This document shows, piece by piece, positions 12,729 to 25,369 of a stretch of 64,000 nt of DNA (the stretch's first letter is position 1; each line of letters opens with the position of its first letter). Source of the stretch: Clavulina sp. PMI_390 (lineage: Eukaryota > Basidiomycota > Agaricomycetes > Cantharellales > Hydnaceae); assembly GCA_015039315.1 (NCBI GenBank), contig WIDE01000086.1:1-64000 (forward strand). The letters run 5' to 3'. The notes beneath the pieces were generated by a model. The model was not told the origin of the DNA. It worked only from the letters and a program-made list of their open reading frames with translations, and ran no database searches. Both the position numbers and the translations under genes were made by a program.

Positions 12729-13242
12729 TACCAGTTGTTCAAAAGATGTCTGTAAGGAGGTTTAAGCTTCCGTATTAACATACTTGGAAAAGCGCTCACT
12801 GGTTATCAGCGCTGAGTGTGAGCGAGGAGGGTCGTTGGTGGTCGTCGACTGCGAATCGCAGTCTGCGATCATATGAAGATCCCCTGCGGGGTAGTACACA
12901 CTTGGCAACATTGCCTCCTATAGAGCTTGCTTAGCCGGCGTTGAGACGCCGTCGCCGAATCATCAGACCACATGGAATAAGAGTGAACTCATTCAAGTTG
13001 TGCCAAGGGAGGGGAGCTTTACTCCGGATTCCCACGCTGTACAACATGAATATCAATGGGCGCGACGTTCAACACTAACTGGCGCTAACCTATATTCGTT
13101 CTCTGATGAGTTCTACCCATGGAGTTGGGAGTCGAGTACTCTCTGGAGAGGACTATTCTAATAGATGGATACGCGGATGGAATAATTCTGTTATATATGC
13201 ATGAGATCGTAACGTAACACAATTGAAGTGGGCGAGGTTGCC
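12729..13242. other. Intergenic between SDR and F-box gene
   Basis: About 510 bases containing the SDR promoter side and the 3' flank of the next minus-strand gene. No open frame, repeat or RNA gene seen. Confidence 0.5.
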
Positions 13243-14832
13243 TCATGCCAACTGCAATGAGACTCTGCTCCCGAACTTCGCCATCATCTCCTCACATGCC
13301 TTTCTCACCCCAATAAATGCTTCATGATCTATACTCGTTGGATCATGGAGACTCAACCACTTCACCCCCAACTCAGGAGAGTTACCGAGCAGCTCCAGCA
13401 GGACCTCTGAAAGCTCCGTGAGCTCTTGGGGGTCTGGCAATTGGACGAGGGCCTGCTGAGCTTCCGTTGAGTCCCACCCGATGATTTCCAACGTACGGAG
13501 GGTCGGAGGAGCCGTAAGTCCCGTGAAGGGTTTTGCATCAGGAGCTACAATTAGCGCTGCGCCATTTGCACCAGTACTGCTCGCACCGAAGGCGGCGGCG
13601 AGCAGTCTTCCGATGGCCTCTCGACCACGGACCGTGAGTGTTTCTACCCGGTTATACCAGCGAATTAAATGTACCGCAGGCTCGAAGAAATCGGCGGCCG
13701 ACCGGACGTCGCCTACAGTGAGACGAGAAGGCGTTGGCGATAAGTCTTCCGCGGGGGGTAAGGAGTCCGGCCAGAATCCCCCACATTGACGCGAGGTAGA
13801 GGAGGGAAGGTCGTACGTCAGCAATTGTAGTGCTGGTGCAGCGAAAACGGTGGATGGGAAGGGGCAGTCAACCAGGACGAGCTCGTGAAGAAGGGGCAGG
13901 GGAAGCAAGAATCCGGTAGGGATGTCGAATGCTCGTGTCGAGTCTTCATCTTGAAGCTGCAATGACCTCAGAGATGGCAAACACAAGACAATCCTCTCCA
14001 GTTCCTCAGGCGTAAGCTGCGTCACCGCGAGCTTGAGAGACTCCAGATTGGGGTAATGTTGGGCTATAGTTTCGGGTTGCACTTCAGGGGGGAATATTCG
14101 CAGGGTTTCTCGGTCCGCTCGTGGCCGTGGAACTAGCACGTCGAGATCGATATGCTGAAGCTTGGGACCAGCGTCGGGGAGTGGTAGGATTGCATCAATG
14201 GATGCCCAACTTTGGATTTGGATAATTACACTAGCGACCCGATGCCACATCGGTCGCAAAGTTGTCATAAATGACAGTATGCGCGCAAATTGCTGGTCAC
14301 CAAGGCCATCCGAATAATCGCTTTCGCCATCGTCATCGGTCTCGTCACTAGCCCTCTCAACGAGTGTCGAGATTGATACGTCAAGATCCGTGTCCCCGCT
14401 TCGAGACAAACAAAGGAGGGTCCAGCGGTGAGACCAAAGGGTGACTTCATCATTGTCTTGATAAACCAGAAGTCCCCACAAGTTGGGGTTCGAGAGTGCA
14501 ATTGCACGCCACCACGAGCATACTCCAGTGACGACAAGGCGGACATCATCGATCGCCTCAGATGGCCAAGCGTCGCGAAGCTCGTCGGTAGCGAGCTCGA
14601 ATATATAGCTCAAGACCTCCACGGGGAGACGATTGATGGGCCGATCGGCATTGGCATCTCGTCCCACTTGAAGAGCGCGGACACCGTCGCTGAGTCTTTT
14701 GCGACGAAACCGACGCGTCTTCGGTGATGGGGGAGGCTCTTTTCTCCGACTAACAGAAGACATTCGTCGTGGTTCGTTGCTGAAGTGACAGGGGTAGTCA
14801 AGTTCGCTAGAGTCCCCGTTGAACTGTATCAT
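13243..14832 (-). CDS. F-box protein, single exon
   Basis: About 529 residues. An F-box sits near residue 65-110: NRLPVEVLSYIFELA followed by VVTGVCSWWRAIALSNPNLWGLL, the standard layout in basidiomycete F-box proteins, which recruit substrates to SCF ubiquitin ligases through Skp1. The rest has leucine-rich segments (LPSLRSLQL, PLPLLHELVLVDCPF, PPTLRTLEIIGW) that could form degenerate LRR-type strands. No introns needed. Start is ambiguous: in-frame ATGs at 14832 and at 14763 (MSSVSRRKE...). The basic N-terminus (RRFRRKRL) could act as a nuclear signal. Substrate unknown. Confidence 0.8.
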   Translation of the reverse strand: MIQFNGDSSELDYPCHFSNEPRRMSSVSRRKEPPPSPKTRRFRRKRLSDGVRALQVGRDANADRPINRLPVEVLSYIFELATDELRDAWPSEAIDDVRLVVTGVCSWWRAIALSNPNLWGLLVYQDNDEVTLWSHRWTLLCLSRSGDTDLDVSISTLVERASDETDDDGESDYSDGLGDQQFARILSFMTTLRPMWHRVASVIIQIQSWASIDAILPLPDAGPKLQHIDLDVLVPRPRADRETLRIFPPEVQPETIAQHYPNLESLKLAVTQLTPEELERIVLCLPSLRSLQLQDEDSTRAFDIPTGFLLPLPLLHELVLVDCPFPSTVFAAPALQLLTYDLPSSTSRQCGGFWPDSLPPAEDLSPTPSRLTVGDVRSAADFFEPAVHLIRWYNRVETLTVRGREAIGRLLAAAFGASSTGANGAALIVAPDAKPFTGLTAPPTLRTLEIIGWDSTEAQQALVQLPDPQELTELSEVLLELLGNSPELGVKWLSLHDPTSIDHEAFIGVRKACEEMMAKFGSRVSLQLA

Positions 14833-15384
14833 TACTATCAACTCACCTGTTTCAGTATGTGTAAGAGTGAATAGTTATCAATAAGTGTATATGGGATCTA
14901 TAAACCCCTGAAAATCAAGTTCAACGCGTCAGTGCCGCGGATCGGCGCGTCAGATGATGTTGTCCAAAATCACGCACAATCCAAGACCCGCCGTCCAGTT
15001 TCGAAATTTACGACCAGTAGCAATATGAGTGATAAGAAAGCAAGTTTGAATATGAGACTGGTGGCAGCTGATGATATGCGTGAACCCAGACAAGCAAGAA
15101 CACAAGTGGGAGGGCGTCGCGGGTGTATGGGCCGAAACAGACAGTAAACAGACAGTCACAGGACCAAACAGGAGACTGTGCAGTACAATTGAGTGAAGGC
15201 CTCATACAAAGCAAAATGAAGTAAATGTACAGAAGTTTGTATCGGAGATATGCTAATGCAAAAGGTTTACACTGCAAATATCAATGTGCCCATAAGATAC
15301 TGACGCGAAAGCTGTGGGGAGCGAATGGAAGCCATACCTGTACAAATTACAGGAATCTTCAGATATGTTTCCTAGCATGGAACA
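14833..15384. other. Intergenic between F-box and acidic-protein genes
   Basis: About 550 bases, probably promoter of the F-box gene and 3' flank of the following minus-strand gene. Nothing recognisable on either strand. Confidence 0.45.
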
Positions 15385-16030
15385 TCAAGATTCAGAGGGG
15401 CGGTGAGGGGGGAGAGGAGCATTGTAATGGTCGGGAGTGCTCGTCATCGATTTGAGTGGTGGTCGAGGACTAGGTTGTTTGAGAATCTCGGCGTATTGTT
15501 TGCGGTCGGGATCCGGCGTAATGACGGCAACATCATCGTCATCGCCAGCGTCGGCTTCGCCGTCCTGACTGACGTGCTCCCAGCTCTCATCGCCACTGGA
15601 GATAATCGACATAGACGGGTCATTCTCTATAGTGTAGACGCGAGCACGAGGGGAAGAGACGATTTCATAGCCTGCAGAGATCTTCTCGTCTACAGAAATA
15701 GTAAGCATAAGTTGAATGACGCACTCCAGGCCAAGTAACCTCACCTCGACGCTTATTAGGAGGAACGAGCAGGTCCTGAATGGGGACTTCGGAGGGAGGG
15801 GCCTTGGGGTGCTCATCCTCCACTTCACGTATCACGTCGCCGGCATTCGCGCTCGATTCTGCTTCCGGTCCATCGACAGCGCTCGCACTCTTGAACGGCG
15901 AGTCATCCTCCTCGACGGGTTGGCTTCGCTCCAGGGGACCGTGGGCATAATCCGTGCGCTCGTCATCATCGTGGTCAAGCCCTCCAGCGCGCTTCTTACG
16001 ACGATGGTGGTGGTGTTGGACGTTTGCCAT
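15385..16030 (-). CDS. Small acidic protein of unknown function
   Basis: Two exons (15745-16030 and 15385-15671) joined in frame across a 73-base intron give 190 residues. The N-terminus is MANVQ followed by a His/Arg/Lys run (HHHHRRKKR); the middle is Asp/Glu-rich with SDG-like acidic patches; after the junction comes GYEIVSSPRARVYTIEND, then SSGDESWEHVS and a DDDDVAV stretch. No membrane segment or signal peptide. The SWEHV-type acidic-aromatic patch could be a short binding motif, but that is a guess. Divergently transcribed from malic enzyme about 215 bases away. I do not recognise the family. Confidence 0.6.
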
Positions 16031-16244
16031 AGTAGGCTTCCCTAGTTTCACCTTGGAGAACGAAACCAGTCGATAGGGAGGAGGGGATTGACGGTCACTG
16101 AGTCACAAATTGAATTAGTCACTCTGTCACTGCCATCGAATGTTCTCACGCCTATCAACTCAAGTTGAACGCGTCTGGAAACGACCCTCCCGCCTTAGAT
16201 CTACATCCCAACCCCTAAAGAGCCAGCAAATAGAGCGGAGAACG

Positions 16245-18883
16245 ATGGCAACTCGTAGAAAGATCGCAGTGACCGGGGAGATGCTCCTTGAAGAGTAAGT
16301 CCGAGCTCGTCGTCGATGATTGTGAATGTCGTCATTGCCAGACACATCGAACGCAGTCGTCCTCCTGCGTTCCAACATCAGAGAATACACATAAACAACT
16401 AAATGCACCCCCGATCCACAGACCCTCCTTGAATAAAGGAACCGCGTTCAGCCAACGAGAGCGAGAAGACTTTGATCTCGTTGGACGGCTACCTTATGGG
16501 GTCAATGATCTCGATCACCAGTGTAAACGCGCTTGGGAGCAGCTCCAGTTACATGAAGATGACCTGCGAAAGAACAGTTTCCTTCAGAGCCTTAAAGCTC
16601 AGAATTGGGTGTTGTATTATGCCCTTATTTCGCGACACCTGACAGACTTGATTCCGATTATTTATACCCCGACTGGTGAGTCTATATGCGAAGCTAAACA
16701 ATGTACCGGACTCATGGTGCAAATATCTCTTATCGTCGTCTCCTACAGAGGCTGAGGCTATCTCCAACTATTCTCGCCTTTTCCGTCGCAGTGAAGGCCT
16801 CTTCCTCTCATTTCCACACGCTAACCGGATGGAGCAAGACTACCTATCTGCTACTAAGGACCGAGACATTGACCTCGTTGGTACGCATCTCTTCGTTCGA
16901 GCCCTTTCAACATTCAACTCCACCATTGCTGACGATTCCCTTCCCACATTAGTCGTTACTGATGCTCAACAGATCCTTGGCATCGGAGATCAGGGTGCGG
17001 GTGGTATCGGAGTACGCAGTTCCAGAAATTTGCCTCGGATGTTCACTCAAACCATTTTTGACAGATTTCTACCGCCAAATCTGTGATCTATACGTAAGTG
17101 CCTTTTCCATAATCGCCGCTATATTTCCTTCATACCTATGGTGCTATTCGTGTAGTTTGGTGGGAGGTCTGCATCCCGCAAAGACCCTGCCCGTCACACT
17201 TGACGTCGGAACAGATAATGAAAAGCTGCTGAACGATGACCTGTATATCGTACGTTTACTTCTTCTCTGAAAGCTTCATCCCAACTTGGCGCATTTGGAT
17301 AACTTATGCTTCCAACCGAATTGGTCTGTTAGGGCTGGCCGGAGAAACGCGTCACAGGGGAGAAGTACGACGAATTTGTGGACAAGTATGCATCCTCTTC
17401 GTCTTTATCATCAAAAAACCCCCGATATCTGATAAATTATCTTTCATTTTCCGTATTCCTGCCGTCATAGGTTTGTCCAACTTGTGAGGCGCCATCATCC
17501 ACACTGTCTGCTACATTTCGAGGACTTTGGTGAGCTCGGGTGTTTATAGGTTCTACCATTTCATGGGCTGATTGTTGCTTTTCCCATACGAAAAGGTGTC
17601 AACAACGCGGAGCGATTCCTAGATAAATATCGCGATACGCACTCAGTGTTCAATGATGATGTGTAAGTGGCACTCCAACACTCAGAGCTATTACTCACCC
17701 GTCATGTAAGATAGCCAAGGTACTGGAGCTGTCACCCTTGCTGCTCTCATGGCTGCAGTAGGAGTGACAAAGTCAAAGGTCAGCGAGCAACGCTACATAA
17801 TTTACGGAGCAGGTATGTCTACCGAAATCAAGGCTCCCTGCAGTATTTGATATTGCTCCCTCTGTTAGGTTCCGCGGGTCTTGGTATCGCACATCAAATC
17901 CGAGATGCCGTGATGATGGAGTCGGATGGACTGTCTGCAGCCGAGGCATCCAAGATGTTCTGGCTTATCGACAAAGAGGGTCTAATTACATCCTCTCTCG
18001 CCAAGTCCATGGACTCGGGTGGTCATAAGCTGCGCAAAGGACTGGACGAATTTGTTCGTGACGAAGATGAATGGGCCTCGCTCGGCAATAACAACGAAGG
18101 CAAGGGTATTTCGTTACTCGACGTCGTCAAGCGCGTGCATCCAACGGTCCTCATCGGTACCTCCACTAATCCGGGAGCCTTCAACGAGGAAGTCGTGCGT
18201 GCCATGACGGAAGGCGTTGGAGAAGGGAAGAGGCCGATCATTTTCCCCCTGAGCAACCCGAGCCGACTTGTGGAAGTGCGCCCTGAAGACGCAAACAAAT
18301 GGAGCGATGGTAAAGTGTTGATGGCGACTGGCTCACCATTCCCAAAGGTGAAAAGGGAGGAAGGAAAGGAGTATATGTGAGTTCTGTTTCACCCACTGAT
18401 ATGCCTGCATTTGTCGCTAAATAGTGTTTTCCAGTATTGCGGAATGCAACAACGCCCTGATTTATCCAGGGATTGGGTTCGGTGGGTTCAACAGTTCTCA
18501 TCGCCAGGTATCGATTCCGATTATGATTCTGCTTTAATTGAATGTCTGCAGGCGCGATCATGTCACGCTCCAAGACAGTCTCCAAGAGCATGATAGTTGC
18601 TGCGACGCGTGCACTCGCCGAGCTTTCTCCCGCTCTTGCCAGTCCTGGCACTGAGCCTGACCCCAACGCGGCCCTCCTTCCCGATTTTGAAGACGCACGC
18701 AAGGCGAACCTGGAGGTCGCCATCGCAGTTGCAAAGCAGGCTATCGAGGAGGGAGTGGCCAATGTTGATTGGGCCAGTCCCGACAACTTGAACGAGGATG
18801 ATTTGAGGAAGCGCGTGGAAGCGGCGATGTGGGAGCCTGTTTACGATGAATACGAATATGATCCCGAGTCGGGAGAGCATTAA
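16245..18883 (+). CDS. Malic enzyme (malate dehydrogenase, oxaloacetate-decarboxylating)
   Basis: Oxidatively decarboxylates malate to pyruvate with NAD(P)+. First exon MATRRKIAVTGEMLLE; the second begins at 16422 with NKGTAFSQREREDFDLVGRLP, the usual N-terminal malic-enzyme block. Then IIYTPT, the segment RRSEGLFLSFPH, VVTDAQQILGIGDQGAGGIG with the dinucleotide-type glycine motif, FGGRSASRKDP, NDDVQGTGAV near 17715, a second nucleotide-binding GSAGLGIA, FWLIDKEGLI, and IIFPLSNPSRLVE. The end ATGSPFP...IAECNNALIYPGIGFG with C-terminal YDEYEYDPESGEH is complete. About ten short introns. NAD versus NADP preference and mitochondrial or cytosolic location cannot be decided; no clear presequence is visible. 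Confidence 0.93.
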
Positions 18884-19190
18884 AGCTCTGGTCGGGTAAA
18901 TCGAGAATCCTTTTTTGGTATTTGTACACGACGAACTGGCTTTAGGAGACTAGACACGTTCCTCCTTGGCCAATGTAATGACTTCACGACGCTATCAGGT
19001 TCACCTGTGTCCCTCACTTCTTCACCTTATCTACTAGGGAATTTTCGTTACCTGCTTTCTCGAGTGTAAAGCAACATGGTCAGATACTAATTTGTTGCCA
19101 GCAGTGTGACGTGGATCACAGCGTGACGGCGCGTGTTTTTCTCACGTCTCGCTCCCATCCATCAGTCAACACCCTGCGACACGCGACACG
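18884..19190. other. Intergenic between malic enzyme and PRI2
   Basis: About 300 bases holding the malic enzyme 3' flank and the primase promoter. No distinct element recognised. Confidence 0.4.
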
Positions 19191-21532
19191 ATGAAAGCGC
19201 GCGCTCATGGCAAAATCTCCTCGTTATCGGCCAGTTCTTCATCGGCGTCGGCATCGACGCTGCTAGAAGTGCAGCAGCACTCGAGGATGCAGTTTCCGCA
19301 TAGGCTCAACTTGTGAGTTAACACCACTATCATCGACGCGCCGCCTGCCGGTGGAGAGCTACATACGACGAAGATCCTGGCTTATAACCATCTCCTAACC
19401 GCTATACGTCGTACCCGTGCCGTTATGAATCAGCTATGACACTCGACCGCTCGGCGACATCACCTTGGAGCAGTTCGAGGACTGGGCTGTGGATCGTTTG
19501 AGAGGTGCGTTCATCTAGCTCAAACTAACCTTTTATCGTGTCATACCTCTAATTTACCCAATGGCCTTTCATGTATGACTCTCACTCATCCCCTGCCCTC
19601 ATGCTCTCCGTACTCTTCATGACCTTTCCGCAATATCGCACGATCCTGGCCGATGACCTCCCGTCTTGTCAATCCTCGCAGTTTTGGCGGAGATTGAGGC
19701 GTCCGGTATCCGCGAGCTCAAATTCGATGCGCTCCGCACAGTGGTCGCCACGCAAACCGATAAATATATTCCTATGGACCCTATCCCAAACGGTGTCATG
19801 GCTAGCTCCACAATAGCGCAATTAGATGCGCAGAGGAGGAAAGACTATATGAGTCATTTTATCCTACGGCTGTCTTTCTGTCGTTCGTGAGTGCCGTTTT
19901 GCTGCCATATCTGGGCTGCCAACGCTGACGCCAAATTTTCGTCTCCTCGCCTCAATCACATCACCAAATTCCTCATCAAACCGACTTCGTCCTTATGTCC
20001 TCACTGCTTCAACGAATGACCAACCAACAGTGAAGAACTGCGATCCAAATTTGTGAAGGCAGAGACGAACCTATTTCGATGTCGTTATGCGGAAGAGTCA
20101 TCTGCTGCGCGAGCCGCGTTTCTAAGCTCACGGAGCTCAGGAGGTGGCATCCGAGTAGAAAATGACGAAAAAATGATGTACAAGAGCCAATTGATGGCAG
20201 CGACATCCGCAATAAGGGACGATAATGACTTTGCAGAGGAGACCTTTTACAAGGTAAAAGCAGCTCGCCTTGGGACACCAAGTTAGAACCAACTCATAAC
20301 GTTGCGTATCCTTTGGCTCGAATAGGTTCCTTGGACCAAGGTCACGGATCTTGTCGCACAGCGACGTGTCTTCCTTCGTGGTGGATACGCCTACGTCCCC
20401 TCAGCACTGCAATCCAGCATCATCTTTGCCGAATTCTCATCCCGCCTCACCCGCGCCCTCGAAGCTACTGCTCGAGCCCTCCCCAACCTGGATGAAGATG
20501 AGCGTTTGATGCCCCTCGTGGATCTGTTCTCCCAAGGCTTCTTATCAGGAGTAGCCGGAGAGATCCCTGGCGGGGCTGGGCTCGACGGCGGGTTTGATGG
20601 TGTGTTGACGAAGGACATGATCGATGAGGTTGCAAGGAAGCACTTCCCTGCGTGTATGAGGCATCTGCACGTGCGATTAAGACAAGATAAGCACCTGAAG
20701 CATTGGGGCCGACTTCAGTACACGTTATTCCTCAAGGTGAGTGCCGATAATCCTTTATGTTTATCCTTTGTCCATTGCATCTGTTCCCCGTCTTCCGAAT
20801 TAATGCCGACTCGGTCTCGCAATTGCTCACTGCTCGACTCTCTAGGTCCTTGGACTTCCGATTGACGAAGCGATTGGTTTCTGGCGTCAAGCGTACGGCG
20901 ATTCCATGACGGACGACAAGTTCAACAAAGAATACCGCTACAACATTCGTCACTCGTATGGACTTGAGGGCAAGCGGCAAAACTATTCTGCTCGAAGGTC
21001 AGTACGCATCAACGCTTCAGCTCTTTTTGATTCGACATCCCACTTATTCCTATTCCCGGCCTCATTCTTCCACCATCGCACATTCGTCCCACATCACTCC
21101 AGTTGCAACACCATCATCCGCGAGAACCGCCCTGGGCCAGGCGATGCACATGGATGTCCCTTCCGCGATGCTCCAGCAGATCGCCTACGGTCGATGCTCA
21201 CGGACTACTACGGCATCGGATTCCGGTCAAACGAAATGGAAGAGATCATTCGCGCAGCCGAGAGCCAGCACTACCACGTAGCATGCTCGCGTGTGTTTGA
21301 GTGCACGCATAACGGGGAAGGTATGACTGATGGCGATAGCGTGACGCACCCTAACCAGTATGCGTCAAGGAGTAGGGAGTTGGAGAGGTTATTAGTGGAA
21401 AGAGAGATGGAGGGGGAAGGGGGCGGAAGTGGGATCAAGACTGAGGAGGTGAGCAGCGCTGCCCCTGCTCCTGCCATCTCAAATACGGCCAAGGCCGAAG
21501 CTGAGGAGGACGAGATGATGGTTGACGGTTGA
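19191..21532 (+). CDS. PRI2: DNA primase large subunit
   Basis: Regulatory subunit of primase in the DNA polymerase alpha complex; its C-terminal iron-sulfur domain helps start RNA primers. Start ATG at 19191 gives MKARAHGKISSLS; exon 1 ends at RLNF and joins YDTRPLGDITLEQFEDWAVDRL. Conserved blocks: SHFILRLSFCRS, ELRSKFVKAETNLFRCR, RVFLRGGYAYVP, DLFSQGFL, and the C-terminal domain with HFPACMRHLH, GRLQYTLFLKVLGL, RYNIRHSYGLEGKRQNY, GDAHGCPFR and HYHVACSRVFE. These supply the four cysteines expected to bind the 4Fe-4S cluster. Several introns, all bridged in frame. C-terminal tail is acidic and variable. Confidence 0.95.
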
Positions 21533-21976
21533 CGGTTCCTTGCGGGGTCTCTCTTAGCCCTGTCGTTCGTGTATGATATCTTGGCATGGACTATTTCTGA
21601 TGCGCAGATTTTCATGTACCAATACATCTACATAACTACTGTTGACATGTATTCTTCTACCCTCCGCTCATGGGCTTCCTCGGCTTCATGTATGAGCTCG
21701 CCCTTGGTAGTGTAGAATGAGCTGCTTAATGCACTTCTGGCAGATTGAGCAACATGAATAATATATAGCTGTGATGGAGAACCTATACCCCAATGGGCGT
21801 GAGCAATATGGAATCTCATTCTAATATGGCCCTAATCTAGCGGGTTATTTAGTGGCTAGATCTCAGGCTATAAGTGGTAGCAAGTGTGCAGGTCGCTCAG
21901 TACACAAGAAATAGGTAGCCCAAGTAAAAAAAAAAATGCGGTAAGAGTCAAAGATCATAGAGAATTCGCGAATAGC
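21533..21976. other. Intergenic between PRI2 and SET copy 1
   Basis: Convergent 3' flanks of the primase gene and the first SET gene. AT-rich with a short A run near 21930; no gene seen. Confidence 0.4.
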
Positions 21977-24797
21977 TCAGTCCTGGCCGGATTCGATGTC
22001 TGTGATGTGCGGAGAGAATTGGAGAAATCGCATCTCCTCACGCATCCGAATATCAAATACAGCTTTTCCTCCTCCATAATAGGCATCGTGAACTGAGGAT
22101 GCATACCGACGCGCGTGTAAGTCGCGGTTATTATATTGAAAAAAGCGTTGAGAACTCACCCCAGTATGCCGCGCGGAACCATCGCTTGGCCCGGATTGGT
22201 TTATTCCAAGCAGCAAACAGGTGTGAGATCAGGAGCATCGTGGTGATACTTTCATCCTTTTCTACCATGTTGCACCCAGTGTTATCCTCGGATATCGGTA
22301 GCTTGGTGAGAGTAGATGCTGCCCCTTCCGTTAGTTCAACATCGAGGACGGTGAAACCCGCACATCTGAGAGCCTCAAATCCATGCCGGAGACTTTTTGA
22401 TGCGAATTGGACGTTCCCGCCCAGGACCCAGCGCCTCTGGTAGTGTTTCATCGCTTCCATATAGATGTAAGACATTCCAAGGCGAATAACTTGGTCAGTT
22501 CGATAAGTGGATCCAATGTTCTTGATCACCCCCTCGATCATCTGATCAGCCTGCGAGTTCGAAGGCATGCTGCGAAAACGTTTTTGACCAGTTTCCCACC
22601 ACTTCTTCAGCGAATCATCGCGGCGGCTGCGGGCAATGTCACTGTCGTTGCGATCGGCTATACAGAGCACGCAATTACACCCTCCGTCAAACCACGATCT
22701 GAGGTGCTTTGTTCGGATAGTCTCAGAAGTGCCGTTGATGTATGAGATTGTGACTTCTTCTCCTGCGGCGATTTTTGCAGTGGCACGGATGGCAATGACA
22801 TCTCCAAGCGAATGCCAAACAGCGTTAGAGTGGCAGGCATGGTTGAACAAGGAAGGAAGTGTGTGCAGACATGAGCCTCGGTCGCGGAAATGATTTTCAT
22901 TGGGATCTTCAGACACTGGTTCAGTGTCTGCTGCCCGCTTGGACGGGTTTGGATCACCAGTGCCAAACGCATTCGAAGAAATTATGCGACCGATCCGGGT
23001 GACGTCTAGATCGTGAGCGTAAACGAGCGGAGTCTGAAGATGAACATCGACCCGAAGCGTCGGGTCGTAGGAATCCGGAGAATGGGGAAACTCAGGCCCT
23101 CCGTAAAGATTAAGGACCAGGCCACTACGTTCTGGACAGCCATGCAGCTTTTCAACGACTTTGTGTACGAGTCCGAGGCGGCTGGCATCGTCAATTCGCT
23201 TGGTAATGAGATTCATGGCCACGATGTGCTCTCCCTTCACAAGCTCGGACGAAAACATAGAGGCAAATGCTTTCGAGACTACCTATCGTAATTCGATGAG
23301 CGATACGAGTGACTCCGATAGAGGCGGACTGCTGCAAAGGACTCACAAGTACCTCTCCGGTTCTCACCTCCCGTGTTGCCACAACCCCACGACCGCCACC
23401 CTTTCCCTTTATAGGGCAGACTTTGATGGGGCCAGTATAATTAGCCACATCCACCGTAGGGATATCCTTCTTAGATGATTGCACCAGGTCGACCCAGTCA
23501 TACTCCGCACTTACTGCTTCAGCAAGTCGGCGATTACACTTCTCTATCCACGATTTGCCCGTGTTCTCGGTCAGTGTTTCAAACCGTGCTCTAGCATTAG
23601 CGTAAAGACCTAGCCCGTATTCCGCAACCGCTGCGCGATAAACGGCTTTGAAGACTAGAGGAGACGACGCGAAGTTGGCAATAAATCCCTCGGCATCGCG
23701 CAGGGCAGCTTCATACCAGCCCAAGGTATTATAAGCTTGGGAACGGTTAAGAAGGAGTTCTGGTATCGAGGCGTCTTTCGTCATAGCAAGCGACCACAGT
23801 CTTGCGGCAGGAATGAGGAGGTTGGATTTGTACAACGCAGTCCCCTGCGCCTTTAACTTCAACGCGGAGTCGTAGCGGTAGGGGATGACTGGAAGAAGAT
23901 CTCTCCAGGACACCCCAGCGAGCAGGGGCTCGCTCCCAGACAGGAACATCACATCCGACGGGCAGTCGACCCGTATCATGGAGTTCCCATCGCCCGCTGC
24001 AGGCTGTTTCATCCAGGGCTCGCGAATAGCAAGGAGTTGTCCCATTGGCAAGAATGCGTTCAGAGTGTTTTGAACTGCTTGGAAGAGCCCCGGAAAGTTA
24101 TATAGTGCTAGAAATACTACTGTTCCGTCAGGGTCTTCGACCATGAGCTCAGTTGAAACCTTGCGGTCTAAAGGACGGCTGATGAGAGACAATGGATTGA
24201 TAGGGGCCATAAAACCTACCCGGCGCGCATACTACACGGCAGAGAAGATAACTCCCCTGTTCCAAAGATGGTTCAGCTTCTGGTTAGGTGCAGGATATCA
24301 AGGAACCCAATACCTTATGGAATTTATGTGTTCGCATTTCACGCAACATGACTATGGAAAACGCAAGTTAGTGAGGCACTATAAGGAAGGATGATCGATC
24401 GAGAGTTCGATGAGTGCTTACTTGGCTTCAGTGTTTCGAGGGGAGTTTGGCTACAATTGACTTGTTGCCCAATTGTTGAGGTGAATATAGGAATCTCTTC
24501 CGCTGCGATGCTTTGGAGCTGTCTGGCTGCGGAGGCTCTTGAGATTTCTCTACTAATTAGCGCCTGTGGTTTTGGAGGAAGTCGAGGGGGCCCAGGCTTT
24601 GCATCGCGGTCTCGCTCCCATCGCTGGCGCGCTGACTCAATCTGCTGGACGATTTGACTCTCGCTCATTTTATCAAGGGTACTGCCTCGTCGTTGAGAGC
24701 CATTTGGGGAGCTAGATGACTTCCTACCCTGTCCCTTTTGCAGGTTCTGCATCAAAACAGCAAATGCGCTCATATCGACGCGATTGGGGATGTTCAT
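21977..24797 (-). CDS. TPR- and SET-domain protein, paralogue 1
   Basis: Six exons (24422-24797, 24314-24351, 24220-24256, 23347-24167, 22160-23282, 21977-22092) sum to 836 residues with every join in frame. N-terminal region ends in LKPIMLREMRTHKFHK; then GSYLLCRVV and DRKVSTELMVEDPDG; TPR helices follow (LKAQGTALYKSNLLIPAARLW, LLNRSQAYNTLGWYEAALRD, VYRAAVAEYGLGLY). The SET part starts at GGGRGVVATREVRTGE and includes FNHACHSNAVW and GEEVTISYI, then a post-SET CNCVLC cluster. Related TPR-SET and SMYD proteins are lysine methyltransferases or degenerate relatives. The NHxCxPN signature has Ser where Pro is usual (NHACHSN), so activity is uncertain. First of three tandem copies. Start at 24797 is the first ATG of the open frame. 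Confidence 0.85.
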
Positions 24798-25369
24798 GGA
24801 GGAAAATTGGGGAAGACCAGAAGTGGTGAATCTCTCGATGTCAAATAGACGATCCAAAGCTTCATTTCGATGTCAACTGCACCAAATTTGTTAGCGATTG
24901 GGAAGATGCTTTATGGTAGTGGCACTAGAATACAATGAAGGCGCATGTTCAATCCTTCAGGGATAATTTTCTACCTTGGCATAGAGTCCTTTATGAGCGT
25001 CGAATTGCTTTAGAGGCCATCGGTCTGGTGATGAAGAGGTTAGATAGCTGATTGACGCGCGGACTTTTTCGAGGGTGCTGGAACGTGGGAATTGTGCTCG
25101 TGTGCCATTTTCTGGCAAACTACCAAATTATTTGAGGATTGTAAGTGAGGTTGAGTGTCTTGAAGATGGAGCCCCTTACATGCAGGTAGCCTAAAGAGCT
25201 TCAGATTGAAGCGATGTGGGTTGAGATGAGATTGTTCAATTGACCCAGACCTCGTGACTGTAATCGACATCCAGAATTATAAATAAGCGGCACGCAGTAT
25301 TTGGATAGGATATCTTGAAACGAAACAGGCTTATAGTGACTCAGGATGTAGCGAGAATTTCTCAAACCC
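24798..25369. other. Upstream region of SET copy 1
   Basis: About 570 bases with no gene. It is the promoter side of SET copy 1 and the original 3' flank of SET copy 2. Short stretches such as the GCGCGG region near 25060 resemble the upstream region of copy 2 near 31960, as expected for a gene duplication that included the promoter. Confidence 0.45.

Noticed and set aside
13481..13789. Plus-strand open frame in the F-box gene
   Set aside because: Antisense shadow of a single-exon F-box gene with recognisable F-box and leucine-rich strands.
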